From assembly GCF_003576645.1 (NCBI RefSeq), contig NC_044916.1, forward strand, positions 26,148,103 to 26,212,102: 64,000 nucleotides of DNA, in the 5' to 3' direction. Below the pieces are notes generated by a model that was not told the origin of the DNA, did no database searches, and saw nothing but the letters and a program-made list of their open reading frames with translations. This document shows, piece after piece, positions 10,185 to 21,868 of this stretch (positions within the stretch are counted from its first letter, which is position 1; the number at the start of each line of letters is the position of its first letter). Origin of the DNA: Ipomoea triloba (taxonomy: Eukaryota; Streptophyta; Magnoliopsida; Solanales; Convolvulaceae). Made by a program: the position numbers and the translations under genes.

Positions 10185-13100
10185 TAAACGCACTCTTCTA
10201 GAAAATATTTTGCCCACAACTCTCGAACTTCTTCTATTTCATTCATTGAGTATGTGGTATCTTCCAATGCCTACAAAACAAATTAATTAGGGTTATTAGT
10301 CAACATATTAATTTATAAATTATAGTTTAACTATACATATATATATATATATATATAGCTCTATTTAAATTTCTTACCGTATCTAAACGATCATGCATTG
10401 AACACTTGGTAACGATATCATACATGAATCGCATTGTGTAGTATCCACATTCAAAACCTCCGGGTTGTTGTGGACACTACAAAATATAGATATATATTAC
10501 TTCATGTTAATATATATATAACATATCACTTAAAACCATAAGAAAGCACTAAGGTTAGTATCATATATATATACTAAAACTTTAATTTTAACTTTATACC
10601 TTACATTCCTACCAAGTCATACTTCTAACACCACGTCCATTTGTTGGAACGGAACGAAATGCCCTATATTAATAATATAATAAGCACTTATATCAATTTA
10701 TAAATAACATAATAACATTTGATATACACATATTAATAATAAAGTTTTTACTTACATATTCATACTAAGTTTGACTTCAAGAGTGCGCCCACATTTCAAA
10801 GGATCAAATACATACACCGTTTTTAAGTTGATGCAAATAACGATCAACAACCAATGATTCCTACATTTACAAATATATTATAAAACACTTCAAATAAAGT
10901 TATTGAGTTAGAGAAAATAGTATAATAAACGACTTACTGTTGATGATACGGTGCCAATATGAATTGTTGATCCTTATGTGTGTCCATAACATGAATCAAA
11001 TATGATGTAACAGTTTCAGGATTTTTGTTGACCATATCCGCTGAAATTTGTGTTGGACATGCAAACCCAATCGATGCTACTCCATACTGCTTACACAAAT
11101 TATTCAAAAACCTGAAAAATAACAAATCAACCAATTTCAATAAGCATAAATAACAAATGTATATAAAACAAATGAATAATTTAAAACTTACATCATAAAC
11201 ACTTGTATAACCGAGACATCTAACCAATTCATTGTTAGCAAATCCTTGATGTCCTCTAACATCACAAAAACACCATTGACATTTCCATGATGGAAGACTG
11301 CCGGGTCCAAATCCACATCAAGGTATTCCTTGTCACCAGGAAATGATGTCAAGGTCTTGACTAGCCGCTTGCAGTTTTTCCCCAAAAGCATAAACACATT
11401 TTCACCTACAATTGGGCCAAGTCTACGAGTAGCAGCAGCAGATAGATCAACACTTGGGTCTTTTATGGGCTTATTTTGTCTTGGTGATCTTATTTTGATA
11501 TTTGCCTACCAATATAAAATTGTAATTACACTATTATATTTAAAACATATCAATTGAATGCATAAAATTGTAATTATACTAATATTTAACTGAATTAATA
11601 ACTAATATAAGAATGCATACCTCGTCCAACAGAACTAAATGAATAGGCCATTGTGTGTAAGTACCAACAACATCATTCAAAGTCGTATACTGCAACACTG
11701 GCACGGGGAGAGGACAATCCTCAGCACCAATAACCACTTCATCTACCATGACTTTAACATGGTTAGGTAACACCGGCTGATTATGCACTATTGTGGTCTC
11801 AGCTGTAGTTGGGTAAGCCGTACCCTGTGCAACCACAAACATCTTACCATCGAGACCACATTGTGCAAGGTAACACTTTTTTTTGCTCTATTGTTAAAAA
11901 TATAAAATATATATATGTTAGGTTTAAATTTAAAAGAAAATAATAGTTTGAAATTGAAATAATTTTTAATATTACCTTAATTGTGGTTACTGGATATGCA
12001 TCAACCGAATGACAGCTGCTTCGGGTCGGAGGTATATCACAAGGTGCAAAAACACTTTGAGGAGTGTCAGCTGAAACTCCTTGTGGACATTGGCTTGAGG
12101 TTGACATGTTCTTCATCAATATATTGAGTTGCTGAGTGAGCATGTCAATCTTGGGTTGCATCTCTAACAATGTAGCTTGCCTGCACTGTTCCAACAACTT
12201 CTTTACCTCAGGAGTAGGCGTAACTCCACCCGATGTGTGCTGTTTCTGCTCTGGTCTACCAAAAACTTGTCTGATACTCGAGTATAAACCAACTCCTCTC
12301 ACAGTACCATGGCCACGTTTTTCCTCTGATGTACCAAGAGCCGATGTCAGTATGTCATCATATCTGTTTGGTTGAAATGTGCCTTGGCTAACTTCATCAC
12401 ATTTTTCTATCTGTTTCAATCAATAAAATAAAACCAAGTATTAGTATTTTTATGAATCTTATATATTCTTATAACAAATTATATTTAAATAATACTTACA
12501 ATTTTATGAAACACCTCATCTGTTTTCTCATTCGGAATGTAATAACTTCCTTCTTCTGACTTCTTAAGTCTTGCGCGTACCCAATCAAAACTGCGATCAC
12601 TGGACAGTAATGACGAGCTAACAGAAGCACAAGAGGATTGTGAAGATAGAGGGTCTGCTATCATCCACTCTGATCGTTTGCCCACATATCTAGCAGAACC
12701 CAAGAAGTGTGGATGCTTATTGCATTCCTGCCTTTCCTTTGCTTTTTTAGTCCGCTCCTATAATTTAAATGATATGTTAGTATTAATAAAACACTTGAAT
12801 TACAATTAATGAACTACTTATAATAAAATGAAATAAACATACCTGGAACTCCTCACTCTGGCGATGTGCAACAAACTGTGCCCATTGAGCTTCACTCATG
12901 TAATCATAGAATTGAACGGGAGATTCATAGAGGTGGTGCTTTTTGTCAAGATGCTCACGCTTCAACCTACTTTTGAAATCTCTCCATTGCGTTGATGCAA
13001 TTCTCATCACTATCTTCCTCCTTGATTCATCTTCAATGGAAAATTGTCCCTGAATAACAACATAAACATAAGCAATGACAATTTATGATAAATATACGTC

Positions 13101-13377
13101 TATCAATTAATATAAAGTTATTGGATACCTTAACATTGTTCCAAATATAATCTTTACGTTCTTGATCTACATTGTGCCAACCGTTGATGTTGATGTCTAC
13201 TTTAGCACGAACCAAAGTCTCAATGTATGATACAAACTGCTTGTCGTATTCTCCAACCGGCCTACCGTACTCATCAAAATGGATTGTCAATACGCCTTCG
13301 CCCTTTTTCTTTTTCAACTTTTTACATGTTGTTGGACCTCTTCTTTTAGGTGGGGGAGGATTTTCTTCACCACTCAT
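10185..13377 (-). pseudogene. CACTA second gene: plant-transposase domain plus Ulp1-like cysteine protease
   Basis: The multi-exon minus-strand gene starts with ATG at 13377 (MSGEENPPPPKRRG, Lys-rich). Exons inferred from AAG|GT-type borders are 13129-13377, 12843-13050, about 12500-12757, about 11980-12419, about 11621-11890 and smaller ones down to 10185. Exons 2-4 resemble the plant transposase family (KHPHFLGSARYVGKR; VRGVGLYSSIRQ). The 11621-11890 exon has a cysteine-containing start then VPVLQYTTLNDVVGTYTQWP, a domain common in these genes. The C-terminal exons show Ulp1/C48 peptidase signatures: QQFILAPYHQQ, NHW (catalytic His, about 10855), VFDP (Asp, about 10815) and CPQQPGGFECGYYT (Gln and catalytic Cys, 10430-10480). 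TGG-TAG-GAA near 10620 is an in-frame stop that looks like CAG to TAG. The family removes SUMO-like modifiers; the function in the element is unknown. Confidence 0.75.
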
Positions 13378-15371
13378 GATTATCTATATGTACCTGCACA
13401 TGCAAAAAATATTATCAATAAACAAGTTATATAGCATTTCAAGTTATATATATAGCATTTCAAGGTATATATATCAATAAACAAGTTATTAATCTTACAA
13501 TCCTTCTTCATGATCACTATGAATGTAGCTAATTTCAAGGCTATCTTCCTCTAAAGCTAAAGACTGAATACCAATAGAAAATGGAGGAGTTTCATCAAAA
13601 TGATCATACTCTTCTTCATCAACAACATCTCCAACACCAACAATTTTTCTTTTGCCTTGTAATACAACTGACCACTTATTATCAACAGGATCAGAAACAT
13701 AAAACACTTGTTTTGCTTGAGATGCAAGTATGAATGGTTCATCATGATAACCTAACCGATCAAAATCAACCAAAGTAAAACCCAACTCATCTGTCCGAAC
13801 TCCTCTTCTATTATCAACCCAACTACATCGGAATAAAGGAATTTTAAATATGTTGTAATCAAGTTCCCAAATTTCTTCAATCACACCATAGTAAGGCATT
13901 CCAGCATCAATCGGTTTAGTATCTTTGGCACTTGAATAATCTGTTGATGTTGCTACTAATGTAACCCCACTATTTTGCACTACAGTCTTATCATCTTGTT
14001 GCTTGGTGTAAAATGTATATCCATTTATGTCATAACCTTCATAACAACTCACAAGCAGAGCAGGTCCATATGCTACCCATTTGATGGTTTCACTGACATT
14101 ATTTGGCACTTGAGATAGCTCTTTCATTACAGTATCTTTGAACCATCATATGAATGTGCGATTGTGTTCAATGGCTACCCATCTTTCACCCTTTGAAGGA
14201 TTTTGTTGTCTTATCATGGACATGTGTTGGTCTAAGTACGGATGAACCTCAGAAAGGTGTTCCAATACGAGATGATGTGCCTTATCTCGCAAGTGCAAAG
14301 GTGGAAGAACATAATTTAATCCAATAGTACCTTTCCCAATGAGTCTTCCTTCATGACGAGGTTTGGGAACACCAATAGACTCAACACCAGCTAAATAATC
14401 TGAACAAAACTCAATGATCTCTTCAGAACTATAACCTTCAATTATACTTCCTTCAGGTCGATATCTGTTTCTCACATATCCTTTCAAGATTCCCATGTAT
14501 CTTTCAAACGGATACATATATCTCATAAAAACAGGACCAGTGATCTTAATTTCCCTCACTAAATGAACAATCAAGTGCACCATAATATCAAAAAAGGATG
14601 GGGGGAAATACATTTCAAGTTGACACAAAGTAACTACCACATCAGCCTGCAAAGCATCTAACATATCTACATCAACAACTTTCATGCAAATAGCATTGAA
14701 AAAGAAACAAAGTTTTGTTATAGCTTGTCTAACTTGTTTCGGTAAAATATCCGGAATAGCAATAGGTAACATGTGCTGCATTAACACATGACAATCATGA
14801 AACTTCAAACCAAGCAATTTAAGGTCCTTCATTGACACAAGCTTTTTAATATTTGATGAATAACCGGAAGGAACCTTGACACCATTTAAACATGCACAAA
14901 AAACTTGTTTTCTCTTTTTTGGACAAAGTATGACAAGCTGGAGGTAAGTATGTTCGTTTTTCCGATTCTTGTGGTGCTAACTTCTCTCGTATTCCCATTT
15001 CAACCATATCCTTTCTAGCTTTAATACCATCCTTTGTTTTTCCCTGAATGTTCAACAATGTGCCAATAATACTGTCACAAACATTGTTCTCAACATGCAT
15101 CACATCAATACAGTGTCTAACTTGTAAATACTTCCAATATGGTAGATCCCAAAATATAGACCTCTTTTTCCAGAGAGTCTTCTGAGTAGTCTTACAAGTT
15201 TTCCCAAAAGCAACATCAACATTTTTAACACGCTCATAAACTGCATGTCCAGATAAAGGCAAACGAGCTACTTGAGTCTCTGGTTTTCCATTAAAAGCTT
15301 TTTTCTTCTTTCGATAAGGATGACCATCTGGGAGAAATGCCCTATGACTCATGAACACATTCTTTTACAAT

Positions 15372-15535
15372 TACTCAACCATAGATCGGGAGTTTCATCT
15401 TCACAAATAGGACATGCCTTAGCTCCATCGGGAGTTTCATCTTCACAAATAGGACATGCCTTAGCTCCTTTACAAGTATAATCTTCACAAATAGGACATG
15501 CCTTAGCTCCTTTACAAGTATAACCTGATAGGTTA
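15372..15535. repeat. Ladder-like tandem duplication inside transposase
   Basis: The string ATAGGACATGCCTTAGCTCC occurs three times, each copy extended a little further to the right (flanks ATCGGGAGTTTCATC on the first two, TTTACAAGTATA on the last two). It inserts repeated CPICED segments in the protein. The stepped offset pattern is more like mis-joined reads than like a biological tandem array. Confidence 0.8.
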
Positions 15536-16149
15536 CCATAAGTTGGAAAATCATTTATGGTGCAAAAGATCATTGCACGTAAGGTAAAACTGCTTCGACT
15601 ATAAACATCATACACCGACACACCTTCATTCCACAACATCTTTAAATCTTCAATAAGTGGGGCTAGATATACATCTATGTCATTTCCTGGTTGTTTAGGC
15701 CCTGATATTAACAACGACAACATGATGTATTTCCGCTTCATACACAACCAAGGTGGAAGATTATAGACTACTAATAGGACAGGCTAAGTACTGTGCCGAC
15801 TGCTCATGTTACCATGGGGGTTCATTCCATCAGTACACAATCCAAGTCTAAGGTTCCTATTTTCAGTACCGAATTCAGGCCACCTCCTATCAATATTCCT
15901 CCATTGTGGTGAATCGGCTGGATGTCTTAGTTTTCCATCATCTTTTCTCCCAATAGCATGCCATTGCAAATTTTTTGCTTCTTTTGGATTAGAAAACATG
16001 CGTTTAAATCTTGGTATTACGGGTAAATACCATAATACTTTCGCTGGTGGACCTTTCTTACCCTCACCCACATCATCAACATTTTTCCTTTTATAACGTG
16101 ATGTCCCACACTTTGGACACACATGCAAGTCCTTGTATTCTTTCCAATA

Positions 16150-16425
16150 CAGTATACAATCGTTTGGGCATGCATGTATCTTCTCAATGTCCATACCCAA
16201 CGGATTTGGGCATGCATGTATCTTCTCAATGTCCATACCCAACGGACACAACAACTTCTTTGCTTTCTCAATGTCCATACCCAACGGACACAACAACTTC
16301 TTTGCTTCGTAAGTTGAATGTGGAAACGGACACAACAACTTCTTTGCTTCGTAAGTTGAATGTGGAAGTTCATTATCACTATTCTTTGCTTCGTAAGTTG
16401 AATGTGGAAGTTCATTATCACTAGG
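16150..16425. repeat. Second ladder-like repeat block inside transposase
   Basis: Five overlapping segments, each beginning partway through the preceding one and extending further: units based on GGGCATGCATGTATC, CTCAATGTCCATACCCAACG, GGACACAACAACTTC and CTTCGTAAGTTGAATG. The protein gains repeated LCPLGMDIEK and HSTYEAK segments absent from normal TNP2. Suspected assembly artefact. Confidence 0.8.
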
Positions 16426-17759
16426 AAACATGTCTTTTAGTAGTTCTAATAATCCCGTGAAACTCTTATCACTCCATCTATTCTTTGCTTTTAAATTATA
16501 TAACTTAAGCACATCAGATAACTTAGTATATTTAGTACACCCAGAGAACAAAGGTTTTTCAGCATTATCAAACAAACATCTAAACTCAAGAGGCATTTCA
16601 CTAAAATCTCCCTGCACATCACGCATCATTTCATCTATTCAGTCATTAATTTCATCATCCTCATCATTGCTAACATGAGTTTCATTATTCTCCTCGTTAT
16701 CTGCCTGAGTTTGACTATTTGCTTGATTCTCACACTCTACATGAGTTTCACTATCTACATGAGTTTCACTCTTACTAACACTTGTACTAGGAGGTAAGCT
16801 TTCACCATGCCATATCCATTGATTGTACCCTTCCTTAAAGCCACGGCGTATCAAATGGTCCTTCACTACGTCAGAATTACGATATCTTCTCAAATTTTTA
16901 CAATCACAGCACGGGCACGATATAAAATCCTCCGCCTTTTTGCTTTTATTTTCTTCAGCATATTGTATGAACTCTTGAACCCCTTGTATATATTTGACTG
17001 TATTGCGTTTCTCATGCATTCAACTCCGATCCATATTTGTCAATTGACAATACTTGAAGATCAGATATGGATACTTGATTATGGATGCATTTAGAAACGA
17101 TATATACCTAGTTTAATTTATAACTAATTAATCCAAATCAATCTAATTCATCAAAATACTTAACTTATCAAATTCAATCTAGCTAATTCATCAAATTATT
17201 AATATCTCTAAATACCTATTTAATCAAGTCTCTAATTTATCAAAATCTAAACCTAACTAATAATCAAGTCTCTAATTTATCAAAATCTAAACCTAACTAA
17301 TAATCAAATAATTAATGTCTCTAAATACCTATTTAATCAAGTACATACCTAATTACTAATTTCACAAAATATATTGTACAATCATATATAAATGTAAAAT
17401 TTTACATTCAAGTCGTTATATCTCTCTCAAAATTAATATTATTAATAATCATTTTTTTAATTAACACTAATTTATGTAATATACTTAGAAATAATATTAT
17501 TTTAAATTGTTTGACAACAAATAACTTATTTTCACAAATTTTTTTAAAATTCAAAATAAATATAACACATTAACAACAAAATTCAAAATAAATTGATAAA
17601 TTATTTTTGTCAAGACTATTAACTATTAATTAGTTTTTTCAACATAATTCAAGATTATTAACTATTAATTATTTTTGGCATTCACAATAATAATAAAATT
17701 CAAAAATTCCCAATAAATATTTAAAATAATAATAAAATTCGAAAATTTTATAAAAAATC
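16383..17759. repeat. Direct duplication, copy 1 (perfect)
   Basis: This 1,377-bp block (transposase N-terminus plus the AT-rich 5' intergenic part of the CACTA element) is repeated without visible difference at 17770-19146, offset 1,387. Copy 1 ends exactly at the single N at 17760. The second copy of the N-terminal exon at 18026-18406 is therefore not an independent gene. Confidence 0.92.
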
Positions 17760-17760
17760 N
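17760..17760. other. Single-base assembly gap
   Basis: An N separates the two copies of the 1,377-bp repeat. The usual cause is two contig ends that overlap but were scaffolded instead of merged. Confidence 0.9.
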
Positions 17761-17769
17761 ACAACAACT

Positions 17770-19146
17770 TCTTTGCTTCGTAAGTTGAATGTGGAAGTTC
17801 ATTATCACTAGGAAACATGTCTTTTAGTAGTTCTAATAATCCCGTGAAACTCTTATCACTCCATCTATTCTTTGCTTTTAAATTATATAACTTAAGCACA
17901 TCAGATAACTTAGTATATTTAGTACACCCAGAGAACAAAGGTTTTTCAGCATTATCAAACAAACATCTAAACTCAAGAGGCATTTCACTAAAATCTCCCT
18001 GCACATCACGCATCATTTCATCTATTCAGTCATTAATTTCATCATCCTCATCATTGCTAACATGAGTTTCATTATTCTCCTCGTTATCTGCCTGAGTTTG
18101 ACTATTTGCTTGATTCTCACACTCTACATGAGTTTCACTATCTACATGAGTTTCACTCTTACTAACACTTGTACTAGGAGGTAAGCTTTCACCATGCCAT
18201 ATCCATTGATTGTACCCTTCCTTAAAGCCACGGCGTATCAAATGGTCCTTCACTACGTCAGAATTACGATATCTTCTCAAATTTTTACAATCACAGCACG
18301 GGCACGATATAAAATCCTCCGCCTTTTTGCTTTTATTTTCTTCAGCATATTGTATGAACTCTTGAACCCCTTGTATATATTTGACTGTATTGCGTTTCTC
18401 ATGCATTCAACTCCGATCCATATTTGTCAATTGACAATACTTGAAGATCAGATATGGATACTTGATTATGGATGCATTTAGAAACGATATATACCTAGTT
18501 TAATTTATAACTAATTAATCCAAATCAATCTAATTCATCAAAATACTTAACTTATCAAATTCAATCTAGCTAATTCATCAAATTATTAATATCTCTAAAT
18601 ACCTATTTAATCAAGTCTCTAATTTATCAAAATCTAAACCTAACTAATAATCAAGTCTCTAATTTATCAAAATCTAAACCTAACTAATAATCAAATAATT
18701 AATGTCTCTAAATACCTATTTAATCAAGTACATACCTAATTACTAATTTCACAAAATATATTGTACAATCATATATAAATGTAAAATTTTACATTCAAGT
18801 CGTTATATCTCTCTCAAAATTAATATTATTAATAATCATTTTTTTAATTAACACTAATTTATGTAATATACTTAGAAATAATATTATTTTAAATTGTTTG
18901 ACAACAAATAACTTATTTTCACAAATTTTTTTAAAATTCAAAATAAATATAACACATTAACAACAAAATTCAAAATAAATTGATAAATTATTTTTGTCAA
19001 GACTATTAACTATTAATTAGTTTTTTCAACATAATTCAAGATTATTAACTATTAATTATTTTTGGCATTCACAATAATAATAAAATTCAAAAATTCCCAA
19101 TAAATATTTAAAATAATAATAAAATTCGAAAATTTTATAAAAAATC
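17770..19146. repeat. Direct duplication, copy 2 (perfect)
   Basis: Matches 16383-17759 over the whole length, then continues into unique CACTA sequence towards the right terminus. It includes a second identical transposase-associated zinc domain (18026-18406, minus) and a truncated TNP2 start (17760-18016). Confidence 0.92.
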
Positions 19147-19679
19147 AAATATTAATATTCACAAAATTCAAATATAACACAATAACTATTATATTTGAAA
19201 TAAATCACAAATAAAAGAAATAAATCAAATAAATATAAAAATATTCGAAATAAATATATAAATAACAAATAAATGAAAAAAAAAACTTACCGGTGGATCG
19301 GAGCGGATTAGCGACCGTCGGCAGCTGCAATGTGGCGGCGGAGGAGGGTGGCAATGGACGACGGCGGCGCAGCAGTGGCGGAACGGCAGAGCTATGGAGG
19401 AAATGGAGCTATGGCGGCGACGGTGGCAATGGACGACGGTGGGTTCGGCGAGATCTGGTTCGTCGTTCGGCGAGGACCGTCGTCGTTCGGCGAGGAGTGT
19501 CTTCGTTCGACAAGGAGCGAGGAGTAGCCGGTGTCGGCCAGGAGCAGATCGCGTAACGGTGGAGTGGTCGGTGTCGTGCGGGGAGTGGCCGGTGTCGTGC
19601 GAGGAGTGGCTGAGGATCGAACTGTACTGTACTATGTTTTAATTTTGTCATGGTTCGAACTCATTTTGGTCGACTTTAC
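19147..19679 (-). promoter_or_regulatory. CACTA 5' region with GC-rich CGGCGG block
   Basis: An AT-rich stretch (19147-19290) followed by a sharply GC-rich block (19296-19600) full of GGCGG, TGGCGG and TTCGGCGAGG repeats. It lies upstream of the transposase on the minus strand, the position of a promoter or first untranslated exon in CACTA elements. Short open frames here are low-complexity Arg/Gly/Ala and probably not coding. Confidence 0.5.
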
Positions 19680-19917
19680 TCGGCAACTCTTGGAGCAGGT
19701 GCCGCGTAATGTAAATTAATATTATATTAATTTACTTTACGCGGCACCTGCTCCATGCGGGTGCTGCGTAAAGTTAAATAATAAAATATTATTTTACTTT
19801 ACGCGGCACCTGGTCTCTTTGGGTGCCGCGTAAAGTTTGGGATCCATCAAATACGCTACACCTGTTTAAACAGGCGTAGTGTAAAGTGATGCTTATATGG
19901 TCAATTTTGTACTAGTG
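19680..19917. repeat. CACTA right subterminal and terminal repeats
   Basis: Contains GAGCAGGTGCCGCGTAA (about 19693), an inverted TTACGCGGCACCTG with GGGTGCTGCGTAA pair (19737-19775), a TTACGCGGCACCTG with GGGTGCCGCGTAA pair (19799-19835), a CTACACCTG/CAGGCGTAG pair (19856-19880), then the terminal TTTTGTACTAGTG. It mirrors the left end. Confidence 0.85.
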
Positions 19918-19920
19918 AAA

Positions 19921-20391
19921 TTTCAAGCAATTCGGCGCTTTAGCATATTGGAGTACGTGTTATTCAACCATATAAAAATGCAATATAATTCTTTCTCAAT
20001 AGCATGGTTAACAATCTCGAAGATTTGATCTTGAAAAGTCTCTCTAAATATTTTTTTACACTAGCTTAATAGCTTTATTCTCTCTATATATAGATTGAAT
20101 AATGGCGTGATTTAATAAAAACTTGTAAATTTATTTTACAATCGATTGGGCATAATGAAACATGATGTTTGAAGCTTTGAAGACGTAGCATAAATGGATT
20201 ATTCCTAGAAGCGCAGGCGGCAGCTGATGTATGTATAAGATGTGTATCACAAGCTATTATTGTAACACTTTTGTAACTTCGTTTTTACCACTGGTACTCT
20301 ACTCATTGGTGCTTAGTGGTATAATGTTCCACTATTTGATAATCGGAGTAAGACATAGATCTCACTAATAATAATTTAAGATTGAAAATAA
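19921..20391. other. Intergenic, nothing recognised
   Basis: AT-rich sequence without sustained open frame or clear repeat. Confidence 0.5.
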
Positions 20392-20699
20392 GGGTGTGTT
20401 TGGTTCGCACATGGGAATCGGAATCGGTATGGGTATCAAATACTCGGTAAGGGTAATTAGTTTTTGGTGAAAGTATTTTGCATGATTGGTAGTATGGTGG
20501 AATGAGAATGATTATTAATAGTTGGGGAAGAAATGATGAAGGAAAATGAAACCCTTATTTAATAAGGATATGATTTTTTAATTAATGTGGTATTCTAAAC
20601 CCATAGTAATGTTCTAAAAACCTTTCAAGTTTCAACTAAACAATAAGAATCACTTTGATACCCATACCTTATACCAAAATCTATCAATCAAACACACCC
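20392..20699. mobile_element. Tourist-like MITE (PIF/Harbinger type)
   Basis: A 308-bp element with terminal inverted repeats GGGTGTGTTTGGTT and AATCAAACACACCC, flanked by TAA on both sides (20389-20391 and 20700-20702), the 3-bp target duplication typical of PIF/Harbinger. No coding capacity. Confidence 0.8.
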
Positions 20700-20763
20700 T
20701 AATTGTCGGGTCAGTATAGGTAGGTATGGAGCTAGCAAGATATGATATGATGATATGTGCTGC

Positions 20764-20765
<2 letters not shown>

Positions 20766-20833
<68 letters not shown>
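20766..20833. repeat. (AT)n microsatellite
   Basis: About 33 uninterrupted AT dinucleotides. It directly adjoins the foldback at 20834. Confidence 0.95.
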
Positions 20834-20835
<2 letters not shown>

Positions 20836-21411
20836 CACGCTCAGGTGTGAACTACTCGTCCAGGAGAGAAGTGAGAACGCATGTCAACCGTTCACGTGTC
20901 CAGATCTAATGGGTCAGAAACACTAACTTTTTAAAAAATGCGGTAGCACTTTTGTAAATAATTGAACATTGAAGTGCAAGTAAAATGTATTACAAGTGCA
21001 AGTAGCAGTTTCATATAGTGAACGTAAGTGCAAGTAAATTGTATTAAAAGTGCAAGTAAAATGTATTACAGGTGCAAGTAAAATGTACACTAAGCATCAA
21101 TAATACTAAGTGCTTCTAACGTTATAATTTGGTACGTGCACGAATGTTAACAAGGTAAATTACTTGCACTTGTAAGTGAAAATAGGTGCACTTGTAAGGG
21201 GTTTTACTTGCACTTTTTACTTGAAAATGTGCACCAACTACTTGCACTTATAACACAATTAATTGCACCAAAGTTCGAGTTATTTACGAAAATGCCACCG
21301 CATCGTTTCTTTAAAATTATATTTGATTCGTTGATCTGGACATGTAGACGGTGGTGAATGGTTCTTATTTAATTTCTCTCCTAGGCGAGGGTTCTCACCT
21401 GAGCGCGACCC
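20834..21411. mobile_element. (TA)n-flanked foldback element, first of a pair
   Basis: Inverted arms CGCTCAGGTGTGAACTACTC with CCAGGAGAGAA (20838-20870) and TTCTCTCCTAGGCGAGGG with TTCTCACCTGAGCGCG (21374-21408) enclose a core with several AAGTGCAAGTAAAATGTA-type repeats, themselves inverted between the two halves (AGTGCAAGTA on the left, TACTTGCACT on the right). It is bounded by TA microsatellite on both sides, as in rice Micron-type elements that insert into TA repeats. Confidence 0.65.
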
Positions 21412-21429
21412 TATATATATATATATATA

Positions 21430-21824
21430 GGGGAGAGTTCCTATAAGATCACTTATTTAGGTGAGATTGTGAGATCAAATCGTGTGCATCAATCTAATAA
21501 ATCTTGTGCATCAATTTAATAGATTGATTGACACACCCAATTCGTTCGCACACATTTAATCACCGTTCGCATACATTTAATCAACGTTCGCACACACTTA
21601 ATCACCCTTCACATACATTTAATCACCGTTCGCACACAGTTAATCACAATTCGCACAAACTTAATCATCATTTGCACACACTTAATCACTGTTCGCACAC
21701 ACTTAATCACTATTCGCACACACTTCAACTTAGAATCTTAATCAATCTAGACCCTTAAATTATTACCTTGATGCACAAGATTTGATTTCACAATCTCACC
21801 TAAACAGGTAATCTCAAATGATCC
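21430..21824. mobile_element. (TA)n-flanked foldback element, second of a pair
   Basis: The left arm (GATCACTTATTTAGGTGAG, then ATTGTGAGATCAAATC) and right arm (GATTTGATTTCACAATC, then TCACCTAAACAGGTAATC) are inverted repeats around an internal tandem array. TA repeats flank it (21411-21429 and from about 21825). Same architecture as its neighbour but different sequence. Confidence 0.65.
21541..21727. repeat. 21-bp tandem repeat, about nine copies
   Basis: The unit CGTTCGCACACATTTAATCAC varies at a few positions per copy. Because 21 is a multiple of 3, one plus-strand frame stays open and reads as seven-residue repeats (SHTFNHR-like); this is a by-product of the array, not evidence of a gene. 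Confidence 0.9.
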
Positions 21825-21838
21825 TCTATATATACATA

Positions 21839-21868
21839 TATGTGTGTGTGTGCGCGCGCGCGCGTGCG
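21839..21868. repeat. GT/GC alternating purine-pyrimidine tract
   Basis: GTGTGTGTG running into CGCGCGCGCG, a strictly alternating purine-pyrimidine run with Z-DNA potential, directly beside the second TA-flanked foldback. Confidence 0.85.

Larger units (their letters stand above)
13495..17019 (-). pseudogene. CACTA TNP2-type transposase (TNPD-like)
   Basis: Reading minus strand from 17019: a transposase-associated zinc domain (KKAEDFISCPCCDCKNLRRY, HLIRRGFKEGYNQWIWHGE) at 16639-17019; after a stop the TNP2 core (CPKCGTSRYKR, VLWYLPVIPRFKRMF, RHPADSPQWRNID, GLCTDGMNPHG; 15784-16629); a TGG to TAG stop near 15780; more TNP2 (15349-15747, 14846-15358); the DUF4218 region (14146-14838, LEMYFPPSFFDIMVHL, RNRYRPEGSI); then after one TGA the DUF4216 region (13495-14127, LFRCSWVDNRRGVRTDELGF). 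This is the full plant TNPD domain order. Transposase binds the subterminal repeats and cuts at the CACTA ends. Stops plus ladder duplications at 15.37-15.53 and 16.15-16.42 kb break the frame; the latter may be assembly errors. Confidence 0.88.
9521..19917 (-). mobile_element. CACTA (En/Spm-type) DNA transposon
   Basis: The element starts CACTAGTACAAAA at 9521 and ends TTTTGTACTAGTG at 19917, perfect inverted CACTA termini, flanked on both sides by AAA (9518-9520, 19918-19920), the expected 3-bp target duplication. Subterminal regions are filled with palindromic GGCACCTG/CAGGTGCC motifs. Two genes lie on the minus strand: the TNP2-type transposase (13495-17019) and a second locus with an Ulp1-like protease (10185-13377). 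A perfect 1,377-bp duplication across an N at 17760 makes the true length about 9.0 kb rather than 10.4 kb. The coding regions carry stops, so this copy is probably inactive, but its ends look mobilisable. Confidence 0.93.

Noticed and set aside
10185..10500. Host SUMO protease gene
   Set aside because: It lies inside CACTA borders, adjoining the plant-transposase exons on the same strand, with an in-frame stop; transposon gene preferred.
16011..16424. Repeat-rich plus-strand protein with LGMHVSSQCPYPTD units
   Set aside because: Antisense shadow of the transposase through the staircase duplications.
18026..18406. Second transposase-associated zinc-domain gene
   Set aside because: Identical to 16639-17019 as part of the perfect 1,377-bp duplication beside an N; probably one exon counted twice.
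21541..21727. CRISPR-like array
   Set aside because: Units are contiguous 21-bp repeats without unique spacers, in plant DNA; simple tandem repeat.
21528..21758. Open frame of His/Asn/Ser heptapeptide repeats
   Set aside because: It is produced by a 21-bp tandem repeat whose unit is a multiple of three, inside a foldback element; no start context, signal or family.
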